Below, one piece after another: positions 44,598 to 53,284 of a stretch of DNA of 64,000 bases; positions within the stretch are counted from its first letter, which is position 1; the number at the start of each line of letters is the position of its first letter. Both the position numbers and the translations under genes were made by a program. The stretch lies in contig NZ_CP169217.1 in the NCBI RefSeq assembly GCF_041897535.1, positions 3,162,001 to 3,226,000 on the forward strand. Direction: 5' to 3'. The DNA comes from Methylomicrobium lacus_A (GTDB taxonomy: Bacteria; Pseudomonadota; Gammaproteobacteria; Methylococcales; Methylomonadaceae). The notes below the pieces were generated by a model, which worked only from the letters and a program-made list of their open reading frames with translations, was not told the origin of the DNA and did no database searches.

Positions 44598-44927
44598 ATG
44601 TCTATGTCTGATTTTGAACCATTCCATGATAACCATAACGGCCTGGCTTTGCAGGAAGCCAAACCCAAACTTAAAAAGCCGCCCCTCTACAAGGTTATCC
44701 TGTTGAATGACGATTTCACGCCGATGGATTTCGTGGTCGAAATCCTGATGGAGTTTTTCGGCATGCCGCATGAGAAAGCCACGCAGGTGATGCTGCAGGT
44801 TCACATGCAGGGAGTCGGCGTGTGCGGGACCTTTTCGAAGGATGTGGCGGAAACCAAGGTGTATCTGGTCAATGAATATTCACGAGCGCATCAGCATCCG
44901 TTGATGTGCACTATGGAAGAAGCATAA
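44598..44927 (+). CDS. clpS: ClpS adaptor for N-degron substrates
   Basis: ClpS delivers proteins with N-terminal Leu, Phe, Trp or Tyr to ClpAP. The 109 residues have a short flexible tail, then PPLYKVILLNDDFTPMDFVV with the Asn-Asp that grips the N-terminal amine, MPHEKATQVMLQVHMQGVGV and CGTFSKDVAETK. It lies 11 bases ahead of clpA. Upstream, TTGAAA (44542) and TATTAT (44563) have a short 15-base spacing and are only a weak promoter candidate. Confidence 0.95.
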   Translation: MSMSDFEPFHDNHNGLALQEAKPKLKKPPLYKVILLNDDFTPMDFVVEILMEFFGMPHEKATQVMLQVHMQGVGVCGTFSKDVAETKVYLVNEYSRAHQHPLMCTMEEA

Positions 44928-44938
44928 TTGGTGAGCTT

Positions 44939-47209
44939 ATGTTAAGTAAAGAACTTGAAGTTACCCTGAATAATGCCTTTAAGAATGCGCATGAAAAAAG
45001 GCATGAATTTATAACGGTCGAACATTTGCTCCTGGCATTGCTGGATAATCCTTCCGCCGAAGCGATCATGAAAGCCTGCGGCTGCAATATCAAGCTGCTG
45101 AGAGGGCAGTTGACGCAATTCATCGACGAAACTATTTCGCTGATTCCACAAGGCGTACAACGCGAAACACAACCGACGTTAGGTTTTCAGCGGGTATTGC
45201 AGCGCGCCGTCTTTCACGTGCAGGCTTCCGATAAAAAAGAAGTGTCCGGCGCCAATCTGTTTGTCGCGCTGTTCAGCGAACAGGATTCGCATGCGGTCTA
45301 TCTGCTGAACAAACAGGACATTTCAAGGCTAGATGTCGTCAATTATCTCGCGCACGGAATTTCGAAAGTCGATCAGGAAAATCAGGCCAGCGAAGACCGC
45401 AACCCCGACACGTCGAATCCGGATGCGGAGTCTTCAGGCAGCCCGTTAGATAAATATACGACGAACCTGAACGAGGAGGCGCGCCGCGGACGCATCGATC
45501 CGTTGATCGGACGGGAGTCGGAAGTCGAGCGGACGATTCAGATTCTGTGCCGGCGCCGCAAAAATAATCCACTCTTGGTCGGCGAGGCCGGGGTCGGCAA
45601 GACTGCGATCGCGGAAGGGCTTGCCAAGCGCATCGTCGAGGACAGCGTGCCGCACGTTCTCAGGAACAGCGTGATCTATGCGCTGGATCTCGGCGCACTG
45701 GTCGCCGGCACCAAATACCGCGGCGATTTTGAAAAACGCCTGAAGGCTTTGGTCAATCAACTGAAGCGAGAGCCCGATTCGATCCTGTTCATCGACGAGA
45801 TTCATACGATCATCGGCGCCGGTTCCGCTTCGGGCGGCGTGATGGATGCGTCGAATCTGATCAAGCCATTGCTCGCTTCCGGGCAAATGCGCTGCATCGG
45901 TTCGACCACCTTCCAGGAATACCGCGGCGTGTTTGAAAAAGATCATGCGCTGGCGCGCCGTTTTCAGAAGGTCGATGTGCTGGAGCCCTCGGTCGAAGAT
46001 ACGGTGCTCATTTTGAAAGGCCTGAAAGCCCGTTTCGAGGAACACCATGATGTGATTTATTCGGCCGAGTCCCTGCGTCTGGCGGCCGAGTTGTCCGACC
46101 GCTATATTACCGATCGGCATCTGCCGGACAAGGCGATCGACGTGATCGACGAAGCCGGCGCGCGGCAGCGCATGCTGTCCGAGGCGGAGCGTAAGCAGGT
46201 GATCGACGTGAATGAAATCGAAGAAATCGTCTCGAAAATTGCCAGGGTGCCGGCCAAAACGGTTTCATCGAATGATGTCGACAAGCTGGCCAACCTCGAA
46301 AAGAATCTGAAGATGCTCGTTTTTGGTCAGGACGAAGCGATTGCGGCACTGGCCTCGGCGATCAAATTGTCCCGGGCGGGGCTGCGCGAAACGCAAAAAA
46401 CGATCGGTTCGTTCCTGTTCGCGGGGCCGACCGGCGTCGGCAAGACCGAAGTGACCCGGCAATTGGCCAAAATCATGGGCGTCGAGCTGATTCGTTTCGA
46501 TATGTCCGAATACATGGAGCGGCATACCGTATCGCGCCTAATCGGTGCGCCTCCCGGCTATGTCGGTTTCGACCAGGGGGGGCTTTTAACCGAGCAAGTC
46601 ACCAAGCATCCGCATGCGGTGCTGCTTTTGGATGAGCTCGAAAAAGCGCATCCGGACGTATTCAACCTGTTGTTGCAAGTGATGGATCACGGCACCTTGA
46701 CCGACAATAACGGCCGTAAAGCCGATTTCCGCAACATCATTCTGGTGATGACGACCAATGCGGGCTCCGAAGAGGGCGGCCGCGCGTCTATCGGCTTTAC
46801 TCAGCAGGATCATGCCGGAGACAGCCTGAAGGCGATCGAAAGAGGATTTTCACCGGAATTCAGAAACCGCCTGGACGCGATCATTCAGTTCAAGCCGTTG
46901 AATATCTCGGTCGTAGGGCATGTGGTCGATAAATTTATCTTCGAGCTGGAGGCTTTGCTGGCCGATCGCCACGTGACGTTGACGCTCGACGCCGATGCCC
47001 GGTTATGGCTGGCCGAAAACGGCTGCGATCCGAAAATGGGAGCCCGGCCGATGGCGCGGCTGATACAGGAAAAAATCAAGAAACCGCTGGCGAACGACTT
47101 GCTGTTCGGCAAGCTGACCCATGGCGGCCATGTCAGAATTTACGTGGAAAACAACGAACTGGCTTTTGCGATTGAAAGTAAGGACTTGATCGTGCCCGAA
47201 AGCATTTGA
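44939..47209 (+). CDS. clpA: ATP-dependent Clp protease unfoldase ClpA
   Basis: ClpA unfolds substrates for ClpP. From ATG 44939 the 756 residues show an N-domain (LEVTLNNAFKNAHEKRHEFI), then two AAA+ modules. The first has Walker A GEAGVGKTAIAEGL and Walker B ILFIDEIHTIIGAG. The second has Walker A FAGPTGVGKTEVTRQL and LLLDELEKAHPDVFNLLLQ. The lack of a long middle coiled coil between them separates ClpA from ClpB. An open frame 11 codons further upstream is not needed. Confidence 0.97.
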   Translation: MLSKELEVTLNNAFKNAHEKRHEFITVEHLLLALLDNPSAEAIMKACGCNIKLLRGQLTQFIDETISLIPQGVQRETQPTLGFQRVLQRAVFHVQASDKKEVSGANLFVALFSEQDSHAVYLLNKQDISRLDVVNYLAHGISKVDQENQASEDRNPDTSNPDAESSGSPLDKYTTNLNEEARRGRIDPLIGRESEVERTIQILCRRRKNNPLLVGEAGVGKTAIAEGLAKRIVEDSVPHVLRNSVIYALDLGALVAGTKYRGDFEKRLKALVNQLKREPDSILFIDEIHTIIGAGSASGGVMDASNLIKPLLASGQMRCIGSTTFQEYRGVFEKDHALARRFQKVDVLEPSVEDTVLILKGLKARFEEHHDVIYSAESLRLAAELSDRYITDRHLPDKAIDVIDEAGARQRMLSEAERKQVIDVNEIEEIVSKIARVPAKTVSSNDVDKLANLEKNLKMLVFGQDEAIAALASAIKLSRAGLRETQKTIGSFLFAGPTGVGKTEVTRQLAKIMGVELIRFDMSEYMERHTVSRLIGAPPGYVGFDQGGLLTEQVTKHPHAVLLLDELEKAHPDVFNLLLQVMDHGTLTDNNGRKADFRNIILVMTTNAGSEEGGRASIGFTQQDHAGDSLKAIERGFSPEFRNRLDAIIQFKPLNISVVGHVVDKFIFELEALLADRHVTLTLDADARLWLAENGCDPKMGARPMARLIQEKIKKPLANDLLFGKLTHGGHVRIYVENNELAFAIESKDLIVPESI

Positions 47210-47224
47210 GACGGCGGAGGCGCG

Positions 47225-47245
47225 ATCCCTGGATGAGCCAGGGAT
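47225..47245. repeat. Small hairpin between clpA and infA
   Basis: ATCCCTGG and CCAGGGAT pair around a five-base loop in the space between the converging clpA and infA stops. There is no T-run, so intrinsic termination is uncertain. Confidence 0.5.
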
Positions 47246-47463
47246 TAGCGCATCCGGAAGGTGATGCGGCCTTTGGTCAAATCATAAGGCGTCATTTCGA
47301 CCTTGACCGTATCGCCGGTCAGAATGCGAATATAGTGCTTGCGCATCTTGCCGGAAATATGCGCGGTCACGATATGGCCGTTTTCGAGCTGCACTCTAAA
47401 CATCGTATTCGGAAGGGTGTCGATGACCTTGCCTTCCATTTCAATTTGATCTTCTTTTGCCAT
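47245..47463 (-). CDS. infA: Translation initiation factor IF-1
   Basis: IF-1 is a 72-residue OB-fold protein that occupies the ribosomal A site during initiation. It reads AKEDQIEMEGKVIDTLPNTM, FRVQLENGHIVTAHISGKMR and GDTVKVEMTPYDLTKGRITF, all highly conserved. The ATG at 47463 gives exactly the usual length; the frame is open upstream but the extra residues are not part of the family. Confidence 0.97.
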   Translation of the reverse strand: MAKEDQIEMEGKVIDTLPNTMFRVQLENGHIVTAHISGKMRKHYIRILTGDTVKVEMTPYDLTKGRITFRMR

Positions 47464-47619
47464 GGTTTTAATCCGGGGTGTTAAAAACCCGTAATGATAG
47501 CACAAGGAAGCGTCTAACAACAAAAGAGCATCGTGGCTAGAGGGCAATCGCGATTCGTTCTTGCATCAGCAAAAACGGCTGATTCGGCGGATTGCAAGGG
47601 AGAAGGCTGTTAGGCTGCG

Positions 47620-48339
47620 TTAGGGCGTGCAGGTTGAGAAACTGGAAAATTCCCGCCACTCCTGGCCGATATGGAGCTGTAGCGGTTGATAATTGCGCTT
47701 GTAGGCCATTTTCCGACAATTTTGTATCCAGTAGCCGAGGTACACGAATTCGCGCTGCTGCCGGCGCGCTTCTTCGACTTGCCATAATACCGCATAGACG
47801 CCGGGGCTAAAGTCGGCAAATTTCGGATCGAAAAAGGTATAAACCGCCGACCAGGCCTCGGCGAAACGGTCGACGACCGCAATCGCCGCCGGCTCGCCGG
47901 CAATCGAAAACTCGGCGAAGATGGTGTCGCACCAGCTGTTACCGAGAAAATCGATATAGTCTTCAGGGCTGGCATGTGCCATTGATCCATCCGTATGACG
48001 GCTGTTTTGATAACGCAGATACATGTCGTAATGGGCTTGCTCGAACACGGCCGGTTTGATCGCAACGCGGGTTTCGGCATTTTTTTTCAGGCAGCGTTTT
48101 TGCCGCCGGTCCGGGGTGAAGCGGGCGACCGGGATTCTGGCCGAGATGCAGGCGGAACACTGCGCGCAATGCGGCGCATAAACATCATTGCCGCTGCGCC
48201 GGAAACCGTGTTTCAACAATTCCGCATAGATTGACTGCGTCATTCGAAAGGCAGGGTGCACGAATGTGGAGCGCGCGATTTCGCCGGCAAGATAACTGCA
48301 CGGATGATCGCCGGTGATGAATAAGGGGATCGATTTCAT
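47620..48339 (-). CDS. bpt: Aspartate/glutamate leucyl-tRNA-protein transferase Bpt (ATE family)
   Basis: Bpt adds leucine to N-terminal Asp or Glu, creating a ClpS degron. From ATG 48339 the 239 residues have SYLAGEIARSTFVHP, the cysteine cluster YAPHCAQCSACISARIPV, and VYTFFDPKFADFSPGVYAVL followed by LGYWIQNCRKMAYK, all typical of the bacterial ATE branch. It overlaps aat by 4 bases. E. coli lacks this enzyme; it is common in other proteobacteria. Confidence 0.95.
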   Translation of the reverse strand: MKSIPLFITGDHPCSYLAGEIARSTFVHPAFRMTQSIYAELLKHGFRRSGNDVYAPHCAQCSACISARIPVARFTPDRRQKRCLKKNAETRVAIKPAVFEQAHYDMYLRYQNSRHTDGSMAHASPEDYIDFLGNSWCDTIFAEFSIAGEPAAIAVVDRFAEAWSAVYTFFDPKFADFSPGVYAVLWQVEEARRQQREFVYLGYWIQNCRKMAYKRNYQPLQLHIGQEWREFSSFSTCTP

Positions 48340-49031
48340 CGTGATTGCCAGGCGCTGGCCGCGGCGGCTTCGGTACAGTAACGGTCGAGCAGCTGCCTGA
48401 ATGCGTCGCGGTCGATCAATTCGGCGCCGAGACTCGCCAGATGCGGGGTGTAAACCTGACAGTCGATCAAGGCAAAATTCCAGTCTTTGAGGTGCTGAAC
48501 CAGCACCGCGAATGCGGCTTTCGACGCATCGGTGAGCGTATGGAACATCGATTCGCCAAAAAAGACCCGGCCGATCGCGACGCCGTATAAGCCGCCGACC
48601 AGTTCGCCTCCGTACCAGGTTTCGGCCGAATGCGCGAAGCCCGAAAGATGCAGTTCGTTGTAGGCGCGCCTGATGTCCGGGGTGATCCAAGTGCCTTCGC
48701 GGTCTTGCCGGGCATTGGCGCAGGCGGCGATCACTTTGTCGAAGGCGGTGTCGAATGTCACGCTAAACCTGTCCTTGCGCAGAGTTTTTTTCAGGCTGCG
48801 CGAGACTTGCAGGCGCTCTGGAAACAGCACCAGGCGCGGATCGGGTGACCACCACAAGATCGGCTCGTTTTCGTTGTACCACGGGAACACGCCGTGCCGG
48901 TAGGCGTTTAACAAACGCGTTACCGACAGGCAGCCTCCCGCCGCCAGCAGACCGTTCGGCTCGGTCAGCGCGGTATGGAGCGGCGGGAACGGTTGCTCCG
49001 GCCGGCGGGGATCGAGTATGGTTATTCTCAT
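48336..49031 (-). CDS. aat: Leucyl/phenylalanyl-tRNA--protein transferase Aat
   Basis: Aat adds Leu or Phe to N-terminal Lys or Arg, making ClpS substrates. The 231 residues have LLAAGGCLSVTRLLNAYRHG, FPWYNENEPILWWSPDPRLV, HLSGFAHSAETWYGGELVGG, VFFGESMFHTLTDASKAAF and LIDCQVYTPHLASLGAELID, as expected. Next to bpt on the same strand, it supplies the second modifying branch of the N-degron pathway. Confidence 0.97.
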   Translation of the reverse strand: MRITILDPRRPEQPFPPLHTALTEPNGLLAAGGCLSVTRLLNAYRHGVFPWYNENEPILWWSPDPRLVLFPERLQVSRSLKKTLRKDRFSVTFDTAFDKVIAACANARQDREGTWITPDIRRAYNELHLSGFAHSAETWYGGELVGGLYGVAIGRVFFGESMFHTLTDASKAAFAVLVQHLKDWNFALIDCQVYTPHLASLGAELIDRDAFRQLLDRYCTEAAAASAWQSR

Positions 49032-49046
49032 CGGTCAGGGACAGGC

Positions 49047-49076
49047 TAATAGCGCGGCTAAGCCGCCGCGCTATTA
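49047..49076. repeat. Perfect 12-bp inverted repeat between trxB and aat
   Basis: TAATAGCGCGGC (49047-49058) and GCCGCGCTATTA (49065-49076) pair exactly around a six-base loop, in the short space after the trxB stop and before the aat start. No T-run follows on either strand. It could be a transcript-processing or attenuating stem or a binding site. Confidence 0.6.
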
Positions 49077-49088
49077 GACGGTATGCCT

Positions 49089-50042
49089 TTATTGCAATTC
49101 ATCGAGATATTTTTCCGCATCGAGTGCGGCCATACAGCCCGCTCCGGCGGAGGTGATTGCCTGTTTATAGACCGCATCCATCACATCGCCGGCCGCAAAA
49201 ACGCCGGGAACGCTGGTCGCGGTCGCATTGCCGGCAATGCCGCTTTTGACCTTGATATAGCCATGCTCCATGTCGATCTGGCCTTCGAAAATGCTGGTAT
49301 TCGGCGTATGGCCGATCGCGATGAAGACGCCGTGCACGTCGATTTCCTTGGTGGAGCCGTTTTGTGTGTCTTTGATTCGGATTCCGGTGACACCCATGTC
49401 GTCGCCGAGCACCTCATCGAGGTTGTGGTTCCATTCGATGGTCACGTTGCCGTTTGCGGCTTTTTCGAGTAACTTATTGGAGAGAATTTTTTCTGAGCGA
49501 AATTTGTCCCGGCGGTGCACGACTGTCACATGCGAGGCGATATTTGCCAGATAAAGTGCCTCTTCCACTGCGGTGTTGCCGCCGCCGATCACCGCGACCG
49601 GTTTGTTCCTGTAGAAAAAACCGTCGCAGGTCGCGCACGCGGAGACGCCCCGGCCTTTGAAAGCCTCCTCGGAGTCGAGTCCCAAATAGCGGGCCGACGC
49701 GCCGGTCGCGATGATCAGCGCATCACACGTATAGCTGCCGGCATCGCCGGTCAGCACGAACGGCCGCACCGACAGGTCGGCGGTATGAATATGGTCGAAG
49801 ATGATTTCGGTGTCGAAGCGCTCGGCATGCTGGCGCATTCTTTCCATCAGATCGGGGCCTTGCAGTCCCTCGACATCGCCGGGCCAATTATCCACCTCGG
49901 TCGTGGTGGTTAGCTGGCCGCCTTGCTGCAGGCCGGTGATCATGACCGGATTCAGATTCGCACGCGCGGCATAGACGGCGGCGGTATAGCCGGCAGGGCC
50001 GGAGCCAAGAATTAATAGTCGGCAGTGTTTGGTGGCGCTCAT
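49089..50042 (-). CDS. trxB: Thioredoxin reductase
   Basis: TrxB passes NADPH electrons to thioredoxin. The 317 residues start HCRLLILGSGPAGYTAAVYA (FAD site), then TTEVDNWPGDVEGLQGPDLM, the redox centre SACATCDGFFYRNKPVAVIG with Cys-Ala-Thr-Cys, the NADPH loop VIGGGNTAVEEALYLANIAS and the C-terminal GVFAAGDVMDAVYKQAITSA. It diverges from ftsK, a common gammaproteobacterial pairing. Confidence 0.97.
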   Translation of the reverse strand: MSATKHCRLLILGSGPAGYTAAVYAARANLNPVMITGLQQGGQLTTTTEVDNWPGDVEGLQGPDLMERMRQHAERFDTEIIFDHIHTADLSVRPFVLTGDAGSYTCDALIIATGASARYLGLDSEEAFKGRGVSACATCDGFFYRNKPVAVIGGGNTAVEEALYLANIASHVTVVHRRDKFRSEKILSNKLLEKAANGNVTIEWNHNLDEVLGDDMGVTGIRIKDTQNGSTKEIDVHGVFIAIGHTPNTSIFEGQIDMEHGYIKVKSGIAGNATATSVPGVFAAGDVMDAVYKQAITSAGAGCMAALDAEKYLDELQ

Positions 50043-50244
50043 TCAGACCTCGTCAGGGATAAACAAAATTTTGCGATCAATTATGCAGGCGAACGCTGGG
50101 TTCGTAAACTGAAATCCTATTTGCCTAGAATGGGGATAGGGCGCCGAAAAACCAAGCCATGACCGCAAAATTATTAATGTTATCTCTCTGGTGCTTGTTC
50201 TATAATCATGTTTTATTAAGTTTTTATTTTCTCCGAGAAATGCC

Positions 50245-52608
50245 ATGTTTGCTGTAATGGAAGAAAAAACTGTTCGTGGTTTACGTGAAATCGCCGTTTT
50301 GGTTTTTTTTGCCTGCGGCTTGTTTTTCCTGATTGCACTGGCGACCTTCAGTCTCGAAGACGCCGGCTGGACGCATAGCGGGACGACGAAGGTGATCGCC
50401 AATGCCTGCGGCGTGTTCGGGGCCTGGCTCGCCGATCTGAGTTTCAGCTTTTTCGGTTTGTTGGCTTACCCCTTCCCGTTGATTATTTTTTGGGCCGGCT
50501 ACAAGCTGCATCAACAGCAGGAAGCCCCCAAGATCATTCCGCTGGTTTTGCATGCCGTGGGACTATTCGTGACGCTGATAGCGGCGACCGCCTTGCTGAA
50601 TCTGTATCTGCTGCGCCCCGGCATCGATCTGCCGAACAGCACCGGCGGCATCGTCGGGCAGGAAATCGGCAACACGCTGGTCGTCAAGCTCGGTAATTCC
50701 GGCGCGACCTTGTTCTTGATGGTTGGCCTGCTGGCCGGGATTACGCTGGCGACCAAGGTCTCCTGGCTTGCGGTGCTGGACTTGATCGGCAAATATACCG
50801 TGCTGTTGTCCAAGGCATTGATTGGCCGTTTGGCCGGTTTCGGTGCAAGACGGTTCGCGGTGCGGGAAGACGAGGAGGTGTATGCGGATGAGCTGGATGA
50901 TCCGGAAGCGTCTTTCAGTCCTGCATTCGTTCCTCCCAAGCCCGCGCCGACGCCGCCAGTCAAAGCCGAAATCGAAACCGTCAAAAAAGCCGCGGCAAAG
51001 ATGTCGCCGGTCCTCGAAAAGGTGCTGGCCGATGCGCAAAAAGCGGTAGCCAAGCAGGTCGCAAAAAAAACAAAAGCAGCGTCCGCAAGCTATCAGAACC
51101 AGGGGGCCTTGCCGTCGCTCGACTTGTTGGATAACCGCGATACGCGGGTCAAAGGCTATACGCAGACCGACCTGGAGGAAATGTCCAGGCTGGTCGAAAA
51201 CATTCTGCAGGACTTCAATGTCAATGTCGAAGTCGTCGGCTTTCTGCCGGGGCCGGTGATTACCCGCTTCGAATTGCAGCCGGCGCCCGGCGTGAAGGTC
51301 AGCCGGATTAGCTCGTTGTCGAAAGATTTGGCGCGGGCTCTATCGGTGACCAGCGTGCGTATCGTCGAAGTGATCCCCGGCAAATCGGTGATCGGCCTCG
51401 AGATTCCGAACCGCGAACGCGAAATGGTCAACCTGCGCGAATTGCTCGCTTCCGGCACTTTCGTGAAGTCGAAATCGAACCTGACGTTGGCGATGGGCAA
51501 GGATATTTCCGGCGCGCCACTGGTCGCGGACCTCGGCAAGATGCCGCACGCCTTGGTCGCCGGCACCACCGGTTCGGGTAAGTCGGTCGCGATCAATACG
51601 ATGATCTTGAGCATGCTGTACAAATCGACGCCCGAGCAGGTCAGGATGATCATGATCGATCCGAAGATGCTCGAATTGTCGGTTTATGAAGGCATTCCGC
51701 ATCTGTTGACGCCGGTCGTGACCGACATGAAGGAGGCCAGCAACGCGTTGCGTTGGGCGGTCGCCGAGATGGAGCGGCGCTACAAGCTGATGTCGAAAAT
51801 GGGCGTCAGAAACTTGGCCGGCTTCAATCAGCTGGTCGCGGATGCGGAAGCGCGCGGCGAGAAGATCAAGGACCCGATGTTCCAGGCGCTGAATCCGTTG
51901 GCGGAGGACGAGGAGCCGCCGGTATTGGAGATGCTGCCGAGCATCGTGATCGTGATCGACGAGTTGGCCGACATGATGATGATCGTCGGCAAAAAGGTCG
52001 AGGAACTGATCGCGCGGCTCGCGCAAAAGGCTCGGGCGGCCGGCATTCATCTGATCCTGGCGACGCAGCGTCCGTCGGTCGATGTGTTGACCGGATTGAT
52101 CAAGGCCAACGTGCCGACGCGTATCTCGTTCCAGGTTTCATCCCGTATCGATTCCCGGACCATTCTCGACCAGGGCGGCGCGGAAGCATTGCTCGGTAAC
52201 GGCGACATGCTGTTCTTGCCGTCGGGCACCAGCATTCCGATACGCGCGCACGGTGCATTCGTCGACGACCATGAAGTGCATCGCGTCGTCGAGTTCTTGA
52301 AACTGACGGGGCCGGCCAATTATCTCGAGGAGATCACCCGCGAAGCCTCCGAAGGGGGCGATGCTTTCGGCATGGTCGGCGGCGCCGGCGGTTTCGGCGA
52401 TGCCGAAGGCGATGCCTTGTACGATCAGGCGGTGCAGTTCGTGACCGAGACGCGCAAGGCCTCGATTTCGAGCGTGCAAAGGCGCTTCAAGATCGGCTAT
52501 AACCGCGCCGCGACGATGATCGAAACGATGGAGGCGGCGGGTGTGGTCAGCCCGGCCGAATCGAACGGCTCCCGCGTCGTGCTGGCGCCGGCGCCGATCA
52601 GGGATTAG
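50245..52608 (+). CDS. ftsK: DNA translocase FtsK
   Basis: FtsK pumps chromosomal DNA at the septum and activates XerCD at dif. The 787 residues contain four N-terminal membrane helices (to about residue 190), a short charged linker, and the alpha/beta motor: VNVEVVGFLPGPVITRFELQ, Walker A VAGTTGSGKSVAINTMILSM, Walker B IVIVIDELADMMMIVG, and LILATQRPSVDVLTGLIKAN. A C-terminal gamma winged helix (ASISSVQRRFKIGYNRAATM) reads KOPS sites. The linker is much shorter than that of E. coli. Confidence 0.97.
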   Translation: MFAVMEEKTVRGLREIAVLVFFACGLFFLIALATFSLEDAGWTHSGTTKVIANACGVFGAWLADLSFSFFGLLAYPFPLIIFWAGYKLHQQQEAPKIIPLVLHAVGLFVTLIAATALLNLYLLRPGIDLPNSTGGIVGQEIGNTLVVKLGNSGATLFLMVGLLAGITLATKVSWLAVLDLIGKYTVLLSKALIGRLAGFGARRFAVREDEEVYADELDDPEASFSPAFVPPKPAPTPPVKAEIETVKKAAAKMSPVLEKVLADAQKAVAKQVAKKTKAASASYQNQGALPSLDLLDNRDTRVKGYTQTDLEEMSRLVENILQDFNVNVEVVGFLPGPVITRFELQPAPGVKVSRISSLSKDLARALSVTSVRIVEVIPGKSVIGLEIPNREREMVNLRELLASGTFVKSKSNLTLAMGKDISGAPLVADLGKMPHALVAGTTGSGKSVAINTMILSMLYKSTPEQVRMIMIDPKMLELSVYEGIPHLLTPVVTDMKEASNALRWAVAEMERRYKLMSKMGVRNLAGFNQLVADAEARGEKIKDPMFQALNPLAEDEEPPVLEMLPSIVIVIDELADMMMIVGKKVEELIARLAQKARAAGIHLILATQRPSVDVLTGLIKANVPTRISFQVSSRIDSRTILDQGGAEALLGNGDMLFLPSGTSIPIRAHGAFVDDHEVHRVVEFLKLTGPANYLEEITREASEGGDAFGMVGGAGGFGDAEGDALYDQAVQFVTETRKASISSVQRRFKIGYNRAATMIETMEAAGVVSPAESNGSRVVLAPAPIRD

Positions 52609-52610
52609 TC

Positions 52611-52796
52611 GTGCAATTAACGCTGATCGGTATCTTCATTCTGATTCTGGCGTCCGGCGGCGGCTGGCTGCTGGTCAGGCGGCATCCTAAAGAGCATGCG
52701 ACCCAGGTCAAGGCCGTGCTCTTCGGGCTCTATTTTTGGGGCCTGGTGTTTTTGCAGTTGGTCGCCGCCGCCTTGCTCTATTCCTTCTATAAGTAA
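52611..52796 (+). CDS. Small inner-membrane protein of unknown function (61 residues)
   Basis: It starts with GTG two bases after the ftsK stop. Two hydrophobic segments (LTLIGIFILILASGGGWLLV and LFGLYFWGLVFLQLVAAALL) are joined by RRHPKEHATQVK, predicting a two-helix hairpin. The tight spacing suggests coupling to ftsK. In many relatives lolA follows ftsK; it does not here. I do not recognise the family. Confidence 0.65.
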   Translation: MQLTLIGIFILILASGGGWLLVRRHPKEHATQVKAVLFGLYFWGLVFLQLVAAALLYSFYK

Positions 52797-53284
52797 TCCT
52801 TTCAAGTGCTTGGCTCCGTCTGTCGTCTGACTGGGCCGGTCTTCTTCCGCAAAAAACGCTGCATTTCTCCTTTCTGCATCATTCGGCATTCGATGCGCCG
52901 TAATCGCTGGCGGCGCAGGCGCTCGATAAAAAAATTGCAGATTGTTCTGGATGCTGCGTTGAAATTCCTTAGTCTTCAACTACATTTTTGTTCAGCCTAT
53001 ACGATCTGATGCCGCGCCGCGTCATTTAACGGGCAAGTGGGATGGCGCAGCATGGCTCGGCAAGGGGAAACGAAAGGAGGCCAGGGGTTTCTTTTTAAGA
53101 AAGAAAAAATTTCTCAATGATACATAATTTCGAGATAAATCACCAAAACTTTTTGTTGGGATTCTCAAGCAGCATTAATAAATCGAACTATACTTATCCC
53201 AAGGTTAGATAAACGGCTTAGTTAAAGCAGTAAAAATCAAGCATTAAGCCGGAATTCTCATTTTTTACATTAAATAATAAAAAC
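52797..53284. other. Long intergenic region ahead of the GTPase module
   Basis: No convincing gene or RNA. The distal half (from about 53090) is A+T-rich and includes TATACT at 53189-53194, flanked by the inverted pair TTGGGAT (53156-53162) and ATCCCAA (53196-53202). This could be a regulated promoter for the gene at 53285, though no good -35 box is seen. Confidence 0.4.
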
